Assembly: GCF_044962685.1 (NCBI RefSeq)
Contig: NZ_JBBKTX010000010.1
Location: forward strand, 1 to 64,000
DNA length: 64,000 nucleotides
Reading direction: 5' to 3'
Origin: Oceanobacter antarcticus
GTDB taxonomy: Bacteria; Pseudomonadota; Gammaproteobacteria; Pseudomonadales; Oceanobacteraceae
Shown here: positions 1 through 8,098 of the stretch, piece after piece
How positions within the stretch are numbered: position 1 is the stretch's first letter
Layout: the number at the start of each line of letters is the position of its first letter
The notes under the pieces: generated by a model
What the model was told of the DNA's origin: nothing
Database searches by the model: none
What the model saw: the letters and a program-made list of their open reading frames with translations, nothing else
Translations under genes and position numbers: made by a program

Positions 1-1
1 A

Positions 2-91
2 CGGAGAGTGTTTGCCCAGTTGCCGTTATGCGAAACCGTGGAAGACATCGAAAAACTGCTGCCTGAGAATATGAAAGCGGCCGTTATTTAA
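2..91 (+). CDS. 3' end of an unidentified gene (partial)
   Basis: An open frame enters from the window edge and ends at a TAA at 89-91, giving 29 residues that finish with a charged Glu/Asp/Lys-rich helix-like stretch (VEDIEKLLPENMKAAVI). Base composition is balanced, unlike the AT-rich gene that follows, so this tail probably belongs to a different transcription or acquisition unit. It sits next to polysaccharide genes and may be part of that locus, but the fragment is too short for a family call. Confidence 0.45.
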   Translation, partial: RRVFAQLPLCETVEDIEKLLPENMKAAVI

Positions 92-192
92 ATCGGTAGA
101 TGGGGTTGTTTGAGCGTTTACCGCTAAATTTTAGATGTACCCTAAAATCAAAAAATATTTATCAATACAACCAAATAGCTTGAGATTACATT

Positions 193-1104
193 ATGAGAAT
201 TGATATTGAAATATTAAGAATATTATCTGCGTTTGGAATTGTTTGGTTTCACTCCGGGATCTCTGCAGGTAAAGATTTTGCTTATTCAGGGCTGGCTTTT
301 TTTATTATCACTTCCGTTTTTTTTGCAATCAAATCAATCAACAAAAAACTTATAAAGGATCGGTTTTATAGACTTTTAATTCCATATTTTATATGGTTCC
401 TTATATATGGTTTTCTGGAGTATTTTTTCAAAGGGACTTTGTTTTTTGAAGATATAGATTTTTTGCAAATAATTTTGGCTGGATCTTCTATTCATTTGTG
501 GTATTTGCCATTTATTTTTTTTGTTTTACTCTGTCTGGATAATGTTGATTCGAAGATTAAACTTAATCGATTTTTTCCTGTTTCTGTGTCCTTGATCTTT
601 TTGTTTCTGGTCCTGACGTCTTCTTATTGGAGAGGTGTGCTTTTTTCGGTTCCTATTCCTCAATATGCCCAGGCTATTCCCATTGTATTGATAGGGGTTT
701 CTGTTTCCTTATCTTGTGGAGTTTTAAATCAATTGGCGGTTTTTTTATTGATAATTTCTGGCTTGTTTTTTTTGGCATATCATGAATTTTGGAGTTTGTT
801 TGAAAGTTATAGTATTGCATTCGCTTCAGCATGCTTGCTTTGCAGATCTTTTGAGTTTTCCGGATCGCGCTGGATTTTTTCAATATCAAATACAACAATG
901 GGAGTTTACTTGGTTCATCCCTTATTTATATACCTTGTCAAAGCTATTGGGGTGGCAGGCTATATGATCCCAATTGTGGCTTTCTTGATTGCGTTGATTT
1001 TTGTTTGGGTTGGAATTAAACTCTCTCCTCCATCAATTTCTCGTTGGCTATTTGGTACGGCTAGTAATGTAAGTAATAACAAATATCAAAAGAAATCAGT
1101 CTGA
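193..1104 (+). CDS. Acyltransferase-3 family membrane protein
   Basis: A 303-residue, very hydrophobic protein with about ten membrane segments. It carries the acyltransferase-3 hallmarks: an N-terminal Arg (RILSAFGIVWFHS, R9) with the conserved His about ten residues later, a HLWYLPF motif near residue 100, and a late GVYLVHPLF segment. This family transfers acyl groups, usually O-acetyl, onto sugars of O-antigens and exopolysaccharides at the inner membrane. The gene is clearly AT-rich compared with the rest of the window, as is common for strain-specific polysaccharide genes acquired by transfer. It converges on the O-acetyltransferase gene at 2769-3383, with an IS inserted between them. 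The donor and acceptor are not deducible. Confidence 0.85.
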   Translation: MRIDIEILRILSAFGIVWFHSGISAGKDFAYSGLAFFIITSVFFAIKSINKKLIKDRFYRLLIPYFIWFLIYGFLEYFFKGTLFFEDIDFLQIILAGSSIHLWYLPFIFFVLLCLDNVDSKIKLNRFFPVSVSLIFLFLVLTSSYWRGVLFSVPIPQYAQAIPIVLIGVSVSLSCGVLNQLAVFLLIISGLFFLAYHEFWSLFESYSIAFASACLLCRSFEFSGSRWIFSISNTTMGVYLVHPLFIYLVKAIGVAGYMIPIVAFLIALIFVWVGIKLSPPSISRWLFGTASNVSNNKYQKKSV

Positions 1105-1171
1105 TTTAATTGCGAGTGTTGATTTTTCTGAATGAGAATTTTTGATGCACAGTTTCTATTGGAAGCTATGG

Positions 1172-1175
1172 TAAT
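1172..1175. repeat. Left target-site duplication of the IS (TAAT)
   Basis: TAAT lies directly before the left end of the insertion sequence and recurs at 2728-2731 directly after its right end. This is an exact 4-bp target duplication. Confidence 0.8.
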
Positions 1176-1729
1176 GGGTTCATCTATTTAATCAGTTCTT
1201 GATACACTCCCACACACGACTTCGGATAACAACGGTCACACGGTATGCAGCCAGGATTCTTCGACTTTGATGACTTGAACGACAAACTGGATCAGCACAA
1301 CGACCCACTCGCCAAAATCAACGAACTCGTCGACTGGGCTGCCTTCAGGCCCGTTCTCAGCAAGATCCGCATGCCTCGTTCATCCAACAAGGGGCGTCCT
1401 CGTTCAGACACCTTGCTCATGTTCAAAATGATTTTCCTGCGACACTACTACAGGGTTCATCTATTTAATCAGTTCTTGATACACTCCCACACACGACTTC
1501 GGATAACAACGGTCACACGGTATGCAGCCAGGATTCTTCGACTTTGATGACTTGAACGACAAACTGGATCAGCACAACGACCCACTCGCCAAAATCAACG
1601 AACTCGTCGACTGGGCTGCCTTCAGGCCCGTTCTCAGCAAGATCCGCATGCCTCGTTCATCCAACAAGGGGCGTCCTCGTTCAGACACCTTGCTCATGTT
1701 CAAAATGATTTTCCTGCGACACTACTACA
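1176..1729 (+). repeat. 277-bp tandem duplication of the IS left end
   Basis: Positions 1176-1452 and 1453-1729 read as the same sequence. Each copy contains a left terminal repeat, the transposase start codon and the first 69 codons. The copies look identical by eye, implying a recent event. Confidence 0.9.
1245..1547 (+). pseudogene. Truncated transposase N-terminal fragment
   Basis: This open frame begins at the ATG in the first copy of the duplicated IS end. It matches the intact transposase for 69 residues, through the HYY motif, and then runs into the second left terminal repeat with about 31 unrelated residues. It lacks all catalytic residues. The start and upstream sequence are the same as for the full-length gene, so it could be expressed as a short N-terminal fragment, which in some IS acts as an inhibitor; that role is only inference. 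Confidence 0.75.
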
Positions 1730-2571
1730 GCCTGTCGCTCAAGCAGGTTGAGTATCAAGTGTTAGACCGCTTGTCATTCCGCCGCTTCCTTGGCTTGTCG
1801 CTGGAAGATCCGGTGCCCGATGCCAATACCGTCTGGAAGTATGAAGAGTTACTCGTCCAGAAAAACCTCACTGATGAACTGTTTTACAGCTTGCTCTCGC
1901 AAATCGAAGCCCACGGTTATCGGCCTCAAGGCGGTCAAATTGTCGATGCTACCCTGGTTGAAGCACCCAAGCGAAAAACCGAAGAACAGCAGCAGGAAAA
2001 AGCCCGCAAAGCACAAGAAAAGTCCGACGGAGATGACGATGACCCGACACCGCCTGCCTCTTCAGAACGCACTCCGGCCCAGCAGCGCCAGGCCAGTCGT
2101 GATGCGGCCTGGACGAAGAAGCATGGCAAGAGTTACTTCGGCTATAAAAATCACACCAGCGTCGATAAACAGCACAAACTCATTCGCAGCTACGAAGCGA
2201 CTGCGGCCAATAAACACGATGGGCACCAGCTCGAAGCCCTGATCGATGGCGACAACAGCAGCGCGGATGTCTGGGCAGATAGCGCTTATCGAAGCGAAGA
2301 AAATGAAAGCATGTTGAAAGACCGGGGCTACCGCTCCCACATCCACCGCAAGAAACCCCGAGGTAAAGACATGCCTGAGCGTAGCAAGCAGGCGAATCAA
2401 AAACGCTCTCAGGTTCGGGCACGTGTCGAACATGTTTATGCGGACATGAAACGCGACGGCAAAAAGTTCATGGTGCGCTGCATCGGTCAGGCCAGAGCGG
2501 AACTGAGAATCGGCTTGATGAACATGGTGTACAACGCTCGCCGCTGGAGTTTTCTATCCCACGTGGGATAG
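1522..2571 (+). CDS. IS5-family DDE transposase
   Basis: A 349-residue transposase that cuts and rejoins the element's ends. The N-terminal part (about 1-110) contains the DNA-binding region typical of IS5 proteins, with the GRPRSDTLLMFK motif near residue 50. The catalytic triad is visible as D142 (IVDATLV), D253 (VWADSAYR) and E303 (RVEHVYADMK), with the usual Y-2-R-3-E-6-K-like spacing near the Glu. A charged insertion rich in Lys, Glu and Asp occupies about 150-190. The frame is intact, so the element may still be active. It starts inside the second copy of the duplicated left end, so both its natural upstream sequence and an extra left terminus precede it. Confidence 0.9.
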   Translation: MQPGFFDFDDLNDKLDQHNDPLAKINELVDWAAFRPVLSKIRMPRSSNKGRPRSDTLLMFKMIFLRHYYSLSLKQVEYQVLDRLSFRRFLGLSLEDPVPDANTVWKYEELLVQKNLTDELFYSLLSQIEAHGYRPQGGQIVDATLVEAPKRKTEEQQQEKARKAQEKSDGDDDDPTPPASSERTPAQQRQASRDAAWTKKHGKSYFGYKNHTSVDKQHKLIRSYEATAANKHDGHQLEALIDGDNSSADVWADSAYRSEENESMLKDRGYRSHIHRKKPRGKDMPERSKQANQKRSQVRARVEHVYADMKRDGKKFMVRCIGQARAELRIGLMNMVYNARRWSFLSHVG

Positions 2572-2727
2572 GTGCGTCTGAATGACGCGATTTGGGCTGG
2601 AAATAGTCCAAATCTCTACTGAATTGGCCGGAAATGGGCCGGATAGAGCAGCATTAGGATATTCCGAAGACATTGATGTGAATAATGTGCTGCAACGGTG
2701 GCTTTACGCGACTAAATAGATCTCCCC

Positions 2728-2731
2728 TAAT
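2728..2731. repeat. Right target-site duplication of the IS (TAAT)
   Basis: This matches the TAAT at 1172-1175, fixing the outer borders of the element at 1176 and 2727. Because the outer duplications agree, the two ends belong to one original insertion. Confidence 0.8.
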
Positions 2732-2768
2732 AGCGAATAAGATAGCTTCTGTAGTAATTTTTTGGTGA

Positions 2769-3383
2769 TTATAAAAATTTCTGCTGAAAGTATTCAGTAT
2801 TTTGTTTTTGCTCGTAATTTTTTCTAATTAGCTTGGCTGGATTACCTGCTGCAATTGAATTGGACGCTATGTCCTTGGTTACAACAGATCCTGCACCAAT
2901 AATGCAGGCGTCTCCAATGGTAACTCCGGGTAATATGGATGCGTTTGTACCAATCCAGACGCCTTTGCCAATGGTAACGGGTTTGATTGATACCCCGCCA
3001 TCGGTTGACTCAATAACGCCTGCTGCTGTGCCAGAGTGAATGCGATTTTCTCCGGAAATAAATACGTTTTGACCGGTTCTGCTGTTGTCGCCAATGCTGA
3101 CAGGGCCAATAATAACAGATCCTATGCCAATACCTACATTGCTACCGATTTCAAGGTTCCCATGCCAGCTATTGAGTACAACTCTGCTTTCAATAAATGC
3201 CTCGTCACCAATTGAGCATATAAATTTTTCATTTTTGTCGGGTTTTTTAATATCCAATCGAGTACTCAGGGATACCGAGCTTTTGTGTCCTCGTTGAATG
3301 TAAAATAGTCTGGCAGAGAGTTGAGTTTTGAATCTGAATATTTCTTTCAGTAAATCGCGCAGTGTCAATTTAAGATTGTGCAT
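2769..3383 (-). CDS. Left-handed beta-helix O-acetyltransferase (hexapeptide family)
   Basis: This is a 204-residue protein. Its middle and C-terminal part is built of hexapeptide repeats of the I-G-x-x-x-x type (IGSNVG, IGIGSV, IGPVSIGDNS, IGKGVWIG, IGDACIIG), followed by the characteristic AGNPAKLI closing segment. Such trimeric left-handed beta-helix enzymes transfer acetyl or similar groups from a CoA donor to sugars. The first ~60 residues are not repeat-like. It lies 64 bp downstream of rmlB on the same strand and is probably cotranscribed with it, suggesting acetylation of the exopolysaccharide or of a precursor. The exact acceptor is unknown. Confidence 0.85.
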   Translation of the reverse strand: MHNLKLTLRDLLKEIFRFKTQLSARLFYIQRGHKSSVSLSTRLDIKKPDKNEKFICSIGDEAFIESRVVLNSWHGNLEIGSNVGIGIGSVIIGPVSIGDNSRTGQNVFISGENRIHSGTAAGVIESTDGGVSIKPVTIGKGVWIGTNASILPGVTIGDACIIGAGSVVTKDIASNSIAAGNPAKLIRKNYEQKQNTEYFQQKFL

Positions 3384-3447
3384 ATCTGTCTCAGTTGCTT
3401 AGACAGAGAACTGAATAGCCAGCCCTCTATCGTTAATATTTTGGATT

Positions 3448-4506
3448 CTAACCTGCAATACGAGCCAGTTTGTATTGTCCGGACAATACGTTTTGCCACC
3501 AGTCTGTTTGGGTCAAGTACCATTGAACGGTCTTGCGGATTCCGCTTTCAAACGATTCTTCCGGTACCCAGCCCAATTCCTGCTTGATTTTGCTGGCGTC
3601 AATGGCATAACGCATATCGTGGCCAGGGCGGTCTTTTACAAAGGTAATCAGGTCGCGGTAGTGTTCAACGCCATCTGGCTTGCTGGGTGCCAGTTCTTCC
3701 AGCAGCGTACAAATCGTTTCAACAACACTGAGGTTGGTTTTTTCGTTGTGGCCACCAATATTGTAGGTTTCACCCACTTCACCTTCAGTGACGACCTTGT
3801 AAAGAGCCCGGGCGTGGTCTTCCACATACAGCCAGTCACGAATCTGGTTGCCCTGTCCATATACTGGCAATGTCTTGCCATGCAGAGCGTTGAGTATAAC
3901 GTGTGGAATCAGTTTTTCCGGGAAATGATACGGGCCATAGTTATTGGAGCAATTGGTAACAATTACCGGTAAACCGTAGGTGCGGCCCCAGGCGCGTACC
4001 AAGTGGTCGGATGCGGCCTTACTGGCGGAGTAGGGGGAGCTGGGGGCATACGGCGTGGTTTCTGTAAATAAATCATTCGTACCTTCGAGGTCGCCGTAGA
4101 CTTCATCGGTTGAAATATGGTGGAAGCGGAAGTTGTTTTTGCCGCTGTCATCCAGCCTGGCCCAGTAGCCTCGTGCGGCTTCGAGAAGGTTGAATGTACC
4201 AACTACGTTGGTTTGAATAAATTCTCCAGGGCCTTCAATGGATCGGTCTACATGGCTTTCTGCTGCCAGGTGCATAACGGCATCTGGCTTATGCTGGTTA
4301 AATACGGCAATCACGGCATCCTTGTTACACAGATCGACCTGTTCAAAGGCATAACGCTCCGATTGGTCTACATCTTTCAGTGATTCCGGGTTGCCTGCAT
4401 AGGTCAGGCAGTCCAGATTGACAACTTCGTTGTGGGTGTTCTGAATAATGTGCCTGACCACTGCGCTGCCTATAAAACCCGCGCCTCCGGTTACCAGTAG
4501 CTTCAT
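3448..4506 (-). CDS. rmlB: dTDP-glucose 4,6-dehydratase
   Basis: The 352-residue enzyme converts dTDP-glucose to dTDP-4-keto-6-deoxyglucose, the second step of dTDP-L-rhamnose synthesis. An N-terminal Rossmann motif (VTGGAGFIGS), the STDEVYGDL segment with the catalytic Asp-Glu, and the YSASKAASD Tyr/Lys pair are all present. The ATG at 4504-4506 was chosen because AAGGA lies just upstream and the Rossmann motif begins at residue 4; the longer open frame upstream encodes unrelated sequence. Unusually, rmlB is separated from rmlA-rmlC-rmlD by two genes and points the other way. The O-acetyltransferase gene follows it. Confidence 0.95.
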   Translation of the reverse strand: MKLLVTGGAGFIGSAVVRHIIQNTHNEVVNLDCLTYAGNPESLKDVDQSERYAFEQVDLCNKDAVIAVFNQHKPDAVMHLAAESHVDRSIEGPGEFIQTNVVGTFNLLEAARGYWARLDDSGKNNFRFHHISTDEVYGDLEGTNDLFTETTPYAPSSPYSASKAASDHLVRAWGRTYGLPVIVTNCSNNYGPYHFPEKLIPHVILNALHGKTLPVYGQGNQIRDWLYVEDHARALYKVVTEGEVGETYNIGGHNEKTNLSVVETICTLLEELAPSKPDGVEHYRDLITFVKDRPGHDMRYAIDASKIKQELGWVPEESFESGIRKTVQWYLTQTDWWQNVLSGQYKLARIAG

Positions 4507-4720
4507 TCTGATCCTTGCTCCATAGCCATATTGTCTGAATGGCTTGTTACAGACTGTAAGTGTAATAGCGCCTATTATTGCCTCAGGCTGTAGGCAAATT
4601 CTACCCCAAGACCATGAACTTAAGGATTTAAGTACAAGAGATTTGCAATTGCTCAACACTGTTGCGGCGTGGCGACTTCTGCAGCGCATGCCATCCCTTG
4701 AATTTCTAACATTGAATTGT

Positions 4721-4754
4721 ACCCCCTCTATTCGCGATCAAGGGCGGAGGGGGT
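4721..4754 (-). terminator. G/C-rich stem at the end of the alginate-lyase-like gene
   Basis: ACCCCCTC at 4721-4728 and GAGGGGGT at 4747-4754 form a perfect 8-bp stem spanning the stop codon at 4738-4740. No clear T-run follows on the minus strand, so it may be a weak or Rho-assisted terminator, or an mRNA-stabilising hairpin. Confidence 0.4.
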
Positions 4755-6066
4755 GAGTGGCAGGAGTGGTTAATAAATCTATTCTTCCCAACCCTTGCAG
4801 AATATTTCTGTCAGGACGGTTGTTGTTGGCTGCCGCTCTGTAATGCTGTCGCTGTTCTGGAGTCAGCCAGGTTTTGTTGAGCATCAGTTGGTAGGTGAAA
4901 TTGAAGAAACCAGGCTGGGTCTTTTCTTTCGGATCCGGCAGCGCTTGTTGCCCAGCGACCAGGGGGGCGTAGTAATCCAGGGCGGTCATAATGCTGCCTC
5001 CCTGTTCCCCATGATGATTCCACAGGGCCGGGTATTTGGCGCGTTCTGCGATGTCTGTGGCCATAACCAGTGCCCATAAACTGAAGTTGCCGTAAAAAAA
5101 ACCTTTGTGTTGTGGGGTGCGTACGGGGTCGTCATAAATTTGTCCATCACGGCTGATAACGTTTTCAAGTTGGGTTTTCAGGCTCGACGGGTTCTTGTAC
5201 AGACCTGAATACCCGTCGTCATAGGCTGTTCCTTCGTATACATAGTCCATTAGTGGTTTGTCATTCAACGCCAGTGCCGCAGCGGCAAGACCCGCTAGAG
5301 ACCAGGATATGTGGTTGTCGTTGCGATAGCGTTCATAAGCTTTGGAGGTTGGGTGGGCATCGGCCCAGCGCGTCCAAGCATGCAGACCGGCATTCACTGC
5401 GGGCACCAGTTGCTTTTGTAGCCAGTCGTGAATCACGGTTATGTCTTCGGCGTGGCTGTTAGCCTGGTCGCTTTGTTTCAGGGTCAGGTACACCTGACTG
5501 AAGTTGATCAGTCCGTAAGCTTGCCAGATGCTGTCGAGCATCATGTTCCAGGAGTTGTTGCAAAAGCCTTGTTGTATACCGGGGAAGCTACCCAGCTCAG
5601 GAGACATACCGAGCTGGTAACCGTTAAAGAGAGTTGATTCTTTAGCCCAGGCTAGGGTGCGGTCAATGGCTTGCTGCAATCGTTGGTGATCTCCAGAGTA
5701 CAAATAAAAGATGCTGTCATCGCGGGCGTAGGCGGATTCGTTTGTTAGTCGATTGGTCAGATCCTTGAGCGTTCGGTTATGGACCGGAGCCTTGCACCAG
5801 CCAAACTCAAATTTTTCACCGGCGGGTAGTTGAAAGGGATCTGGGCTGGTTGAGGTGGATTCTGCCAGGTCTTCCATGGCTTGTGAGGCTGATGAGGTCG
5901 GGTCTAAGAGGGTGTTTTTGATGCTTTTATAGGTATTGGCGTCAAGCATGATGCCTTTGGGTGGCGGTGTTTGGCAGGCAGTAATAAGACAGCACATAGC
6001 TGAGAGAGTGATGTTAGTCAGAACACGTTTTTTAGCGTAATACCGGTTGGTGGCTGGGAGGTACAT
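4738..6066 (-). CDS. Alginate lyase-like lipoprotein
   Basis: A 442-residue exported protein. A basic N-terminus and hydrophobic stretch end in a lipobox (LITAC, Cys31), so it is predicted to be a lipoprotein. The mature part is Trp- and Tyr-rich and alpha-helical, with an NDNHISWSLAGLA segment (His252) that resembles the NNH-x-W catalytic region of family-5 (AlgL-type) alginate lyases. Such lyases cleave uronic-acid polymers by beta-elimination and in secretion systems clear misdirected polymer from the periplasm. The locus makes UDP-glucuronate rather than GDP-mannuronate, so the substrate may be a glucuronate-containing polymer; that is inference. It is transcribed divergently from the glycosyltransferase at 6353. 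Confidence 0.7.
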   Translation of the reverse strand: MYLPATNRYYAKKRVLTNITLSAMCCLITACQTPPPKGIMLDANTYKSIKNTLLDPTSSASQAMEDLAESTSTSPDPFQLPAGEKFEFGWCKAPVHNRTLKDLTNRLTNESAYARDDSIFYLYSGDHQRLQQAIDRTLAWAKESTLFNGYQLGMSPELGSFPGIQQGFCNNSWNMMLDSIWQAYGLINFSQVYLTLKQSDQANSHAEDITVIHDWLQKQLVPAVNAGLHAWTRWADAHPTSKAYERYRNDNHISWSLAGLAAAALALNDKPLMDYVYEGTAYDDGYSGLYKNPSSLKTQLENVISRDGQIYDDPVRTPQHKGFFYGNFSLWALVMATDIAERAKYPALWNHHGEQGGSIMTALDYYAPLVAGQQALPDPKEKTQPGFFNFTYQLMLNKTWLTPEQRQHYRAAANNNRPDRNILQGLGRIDLLTTPATHPLRP

Positions 6067-6352
6067 GACTGGCTCCGTATTGGACTGTAATAGTGTGGGG
6101 TGTTGGTGAGCACCCCCTGGTATTTTGGACTGTGGTTGATGTGATTAGCTATGGTGTCTGTTTACTTGGGTGAGGGCAAACCGACCTGTCAGGTTTTTGA
6201 CCGCCAGATTTTCCTGACAGTTGACGCACTGGCATACGAAAGCTTGGTTTTGTTGTTATGCATGTTAGTATCTATGCTCGCCTCGGAAACGATTTCTTGC
6301 CATGAACCGGATTCCGGCAATGGTTTCCTGCTTGCACTCAAGGAGATGCTCA
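6067..6352. promoter_or_regulatory. Divergent intergenic region with two inverted repeats
   Basis: This 286-bp spacer separates the leftward lyase-like gene from the rightward glycosyltransferase operon and must hold both promoters. Two inverted repeats are visible: GGGGTG at 6097-6102 with CACCCC at 6111-6116, and CTGTCAGG at 6186-6193 with CCTGACAG at 6213-6220. The second is followed at once by TTGACG (6221-6226), a possible -35 element, but no convincing -10 is spaced behind it. The 8-bp repeat could be an operator or a leader hairpin. Confidence 0.4.
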
Positions 6353-7180
6353 ATGGCAACAGTGATTGTGCCTGCCCATAATGAAGCAAATGTTATTCAG
6401 CGTTGTCTCGATAGTCTGGTTAATCAGCCAGATCTGGATCGTATTATTGTCGCCTGTAATGGCTGTACGGATAACACGGTTCAGATTGTTCAACAATGTT
6501 ATCCGCAGGTGGTGTGCCTCGATCTGTCAATACCATCCAAGGTTCATGCCCTGAATGAAGCTGAGAAACACGTTGCTTCTTGGCCTGTTTTTTATATAGA
6601 TGCTGATGTTGCTTTGTCAGATGATGCTGTAACACAGGTTTCTGCCGGTATGCGTGATCGGCAATTATTACTGGCGGCACCGCAGCCGGTAATTGATGTC
6701 AGCCACTCTCCTTGGCTTGTTCGTCAGTTTTATAAAACTTGGCTCAGGTTACCTTATATTCGTGAAGGGGTGGTTGCTACTTGTAGTTTTGTTATCAGTG
6801 AAGAGGGACGCAAGCGTTTTGATAAGTTCCCGGATGTGATTTCGGATGATGGCTTTGTGCGTTCGCATTTTTATGCTCATGAGCTTGGTAATATTGAAGC
6901 AGCCAGTGTTTTTGTTTCTGCCCCCCGCACGTTAAAGTCCCTGATTAAAATTAAATCACGTGCCCGTTTGGGGAATATGGAGCTAAAGGCCCGCCAACTT
7001 GGTTTTGATAAACCTGAACCGCAATATGCCAGTATTTTACCTTCGTTACTTTTTAGTCGGCATTGCATTTCAACCAGCATTTATATTTTTTTGGTTTTTT
7101 GGTTTCGTTTGCGTGCTCGGCAGCAGTTCCAGAACCTGGACAGCTATCAATGGGAAGTTGATCACTCTTCTCGTCAGTAG
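6353..7180 (+). CDS. Family-2 glycosyltransferase
   Basis: A 275-residue inverting glycosyltransferase with the GT-A fold. It opens with ATVIVPAHNEANVIQRCL, has NGCTDNT in the nucleotide-binding region, and shows a D-x-D-type motif (YIDADVAL, D83/D85). The C-terminal part ends with one hydrophobic segment that could anchor it to the membrane. The start at 6353 is preferred because AAGGAG lies 7 bases before it and the family motif begins immediately; a longer frame starts at 6302. It likely adds one sugar to the lipid-linked repeat unit. It is the only dedicated sugar-adding transferase in the window apart from the initiating enzyme, so others must lie outside. rmlA follows after 33 bp. Confidence 0.88.
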   Translation: MATVIVPAHNEANVIQRCLDSLVNQPDLDRIIVACNGCTDNTVQIVQQCYPQVVCLDLSIPSKVHALNEAEKHVASWPVFYIDADVALSDDAVTQVSAGMRDRQLLLAAPQPVIDVSHSPWLVRQFYKTWLRLPYIREGVVATCSFVISEEGRKRFDKFPDVISDDGFVRSHFYAHELGNIEAASVFVSAPRTLKSLIKIKSRARLGNMELKARQLGFDKPEPQYASILPSLLFSRHCISTSIYIFLVFWFRLRARQQFQNLDSYQWEVDHSSRQ

Positions 7181-7213
7181 GTATGTTTTTCATTATATAA
7201 AATAGAGGATTCT

Positions 7214-8098
7214 ATGTTGAATTATAAAGGAATTATATTGGCAGGCGGCTCTGGCTCTCGGTTGCATCCTATCACTCGTGGTGTATCCAAACAGCTGCTG
7301 CCAATTTATGACAAGCCGATGATCTATTATCCGATTTCGGTGTTGATGTTGGCAGGAATTCGCGAAATTCTGATTATTTCAACGCCTGAGGATATGCCAT
7401 CTTTTCAACGTTTGCTGGGGGATGGTAGCCAGTTTGGTGTTGAACTTGCTTATGCGGTGCAACCGTCGCCAGATGGCCTCGCTCAAGCGTTTCTTATTGG
7501 AGAAGAGTTTTTGGCAGGCAGCCCTGCTGCTCTGGTATTGGGGGATAATATTTTCTATGGTCAGCACTTCAGTGAAAACCTTCTCAATGCAGTCAAACGC
7601 CAGGAGGGTGCGACTGTCTTTGGTTATCACGTAAGTGATCCTGAGCGGTTTGGCGTTGTAGAATTTGACAGTAGTGGCAAGGCTCTTTCGATTGAAGAAA
7701 AACCCACCAAGCCCAAGTCCAGTTATGCCGTTACCGGTTTGTATTTCTACGATAACAATATTGTCGATGTTGCTAAAGCCGTGAAGCCTTCTCCTCGTGG
7801 TGAGCTTGAGATTACCGATATAAATAACATGTATCTGGAAGCCGGCAAGCTGAATGTTGAAGTCTTGGGTCGAGGCTTTGCTTGGCTGGATACCGGAACT
7901 CATGACTCGTTGATTGACGCTGGTATGTTCGTTAATACCATTGAACAGCGTCAGGGGTTAAAAATAGCCTGCCTGGAGGAGATTGCTTTCCATAATGGTT
8001 GGATTACAGACGAGCAGCTTGAGTCTGAAGCGAATGCGCTGAAGAAGACTGGCTATGGTCAGTATCTGTTCAAAATTTTGCAGGAGGCACGCGTCTGA
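7214..8098 (+). CDS. rmlA: Glucose-1-phosphate thymidylyltransferase
   Basis: The 294-residue enzyme makes dTDP-glucose from dTTP and glucose-1-phosphate, the first step toward dTDP-L-rhamnose. The nucleotidyltransferase signature (LAGGSGSRLHPIT) sits at residues 10-22, followed by KQLLPIYDKPMIYYP, both highly conserved in RmlA. Its length is typical. AGAGGA upstream supports the ATG at 7214. The stop codon overlaps the rmlC start by one base (TGATG), indicating translational coupling in an rmlA-rmlC-rmlD operon. Confidence 0.96.
   Translation: MLNYKGIILAGGSGSRLHPITRGVSKQLLPIYDKPMIYYPISVLMLAGIREILIISTPEDMPSFQRLLGDGSQFGVELAYAVQPSPDGLAQAFLIGEEFLAGSPAALVLGDNIFYGQHFSENLLNAVKRQEGATVFGYHVSDPERFGVVEFDSSGKALSIEEKPTKPKSSYAVTGLYFYDNNIVDVAKAVKPSPRGELEITDINNMYLEAGKLNVEVLGRGFAWLDTGTHDSLIDAGMFVNTIEQRQGLKIACLEEIAFHNGWITDEQLESEANALKKTGYGQYLFKILQEARV

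Larger units (their letters stand above)
1176..2727 (+). mobile_element. IS5-type insertion sequence with duplicated left end
   Basis: The element is 1552 bp and carries one DDE transposase. Its ends are imperfect inverted repeats: left GGGTTCATCTATTTAATC, and right, read on the other strand, GGGGAGATCTATTTAGTC; they share GGG, ATCTATTTA and TC. TAAT is duplicated on both sides. The first 277 bp occur twice in tandem (1176-1452 and 1453-1729), so a unit-length element would be 1275 bp. The IS5 assignment rests on transposase character and the 4-bp target duplication. Confidence 0.85.
1162..2749. other. Stem arms interrupted by the IS
   Basis: GAAGCTAT at 1162-1169 is the exact reverse complement of ATAGCTTC at 2742-2749. 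Removing the IS and one target copy brings the arms within 16 bases of each other, between two convergent genes. The ancestral structure was therefore probably a bidirectional terminator-like stem-loop, and the IS landed in its loop. Confidence 0.55.
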
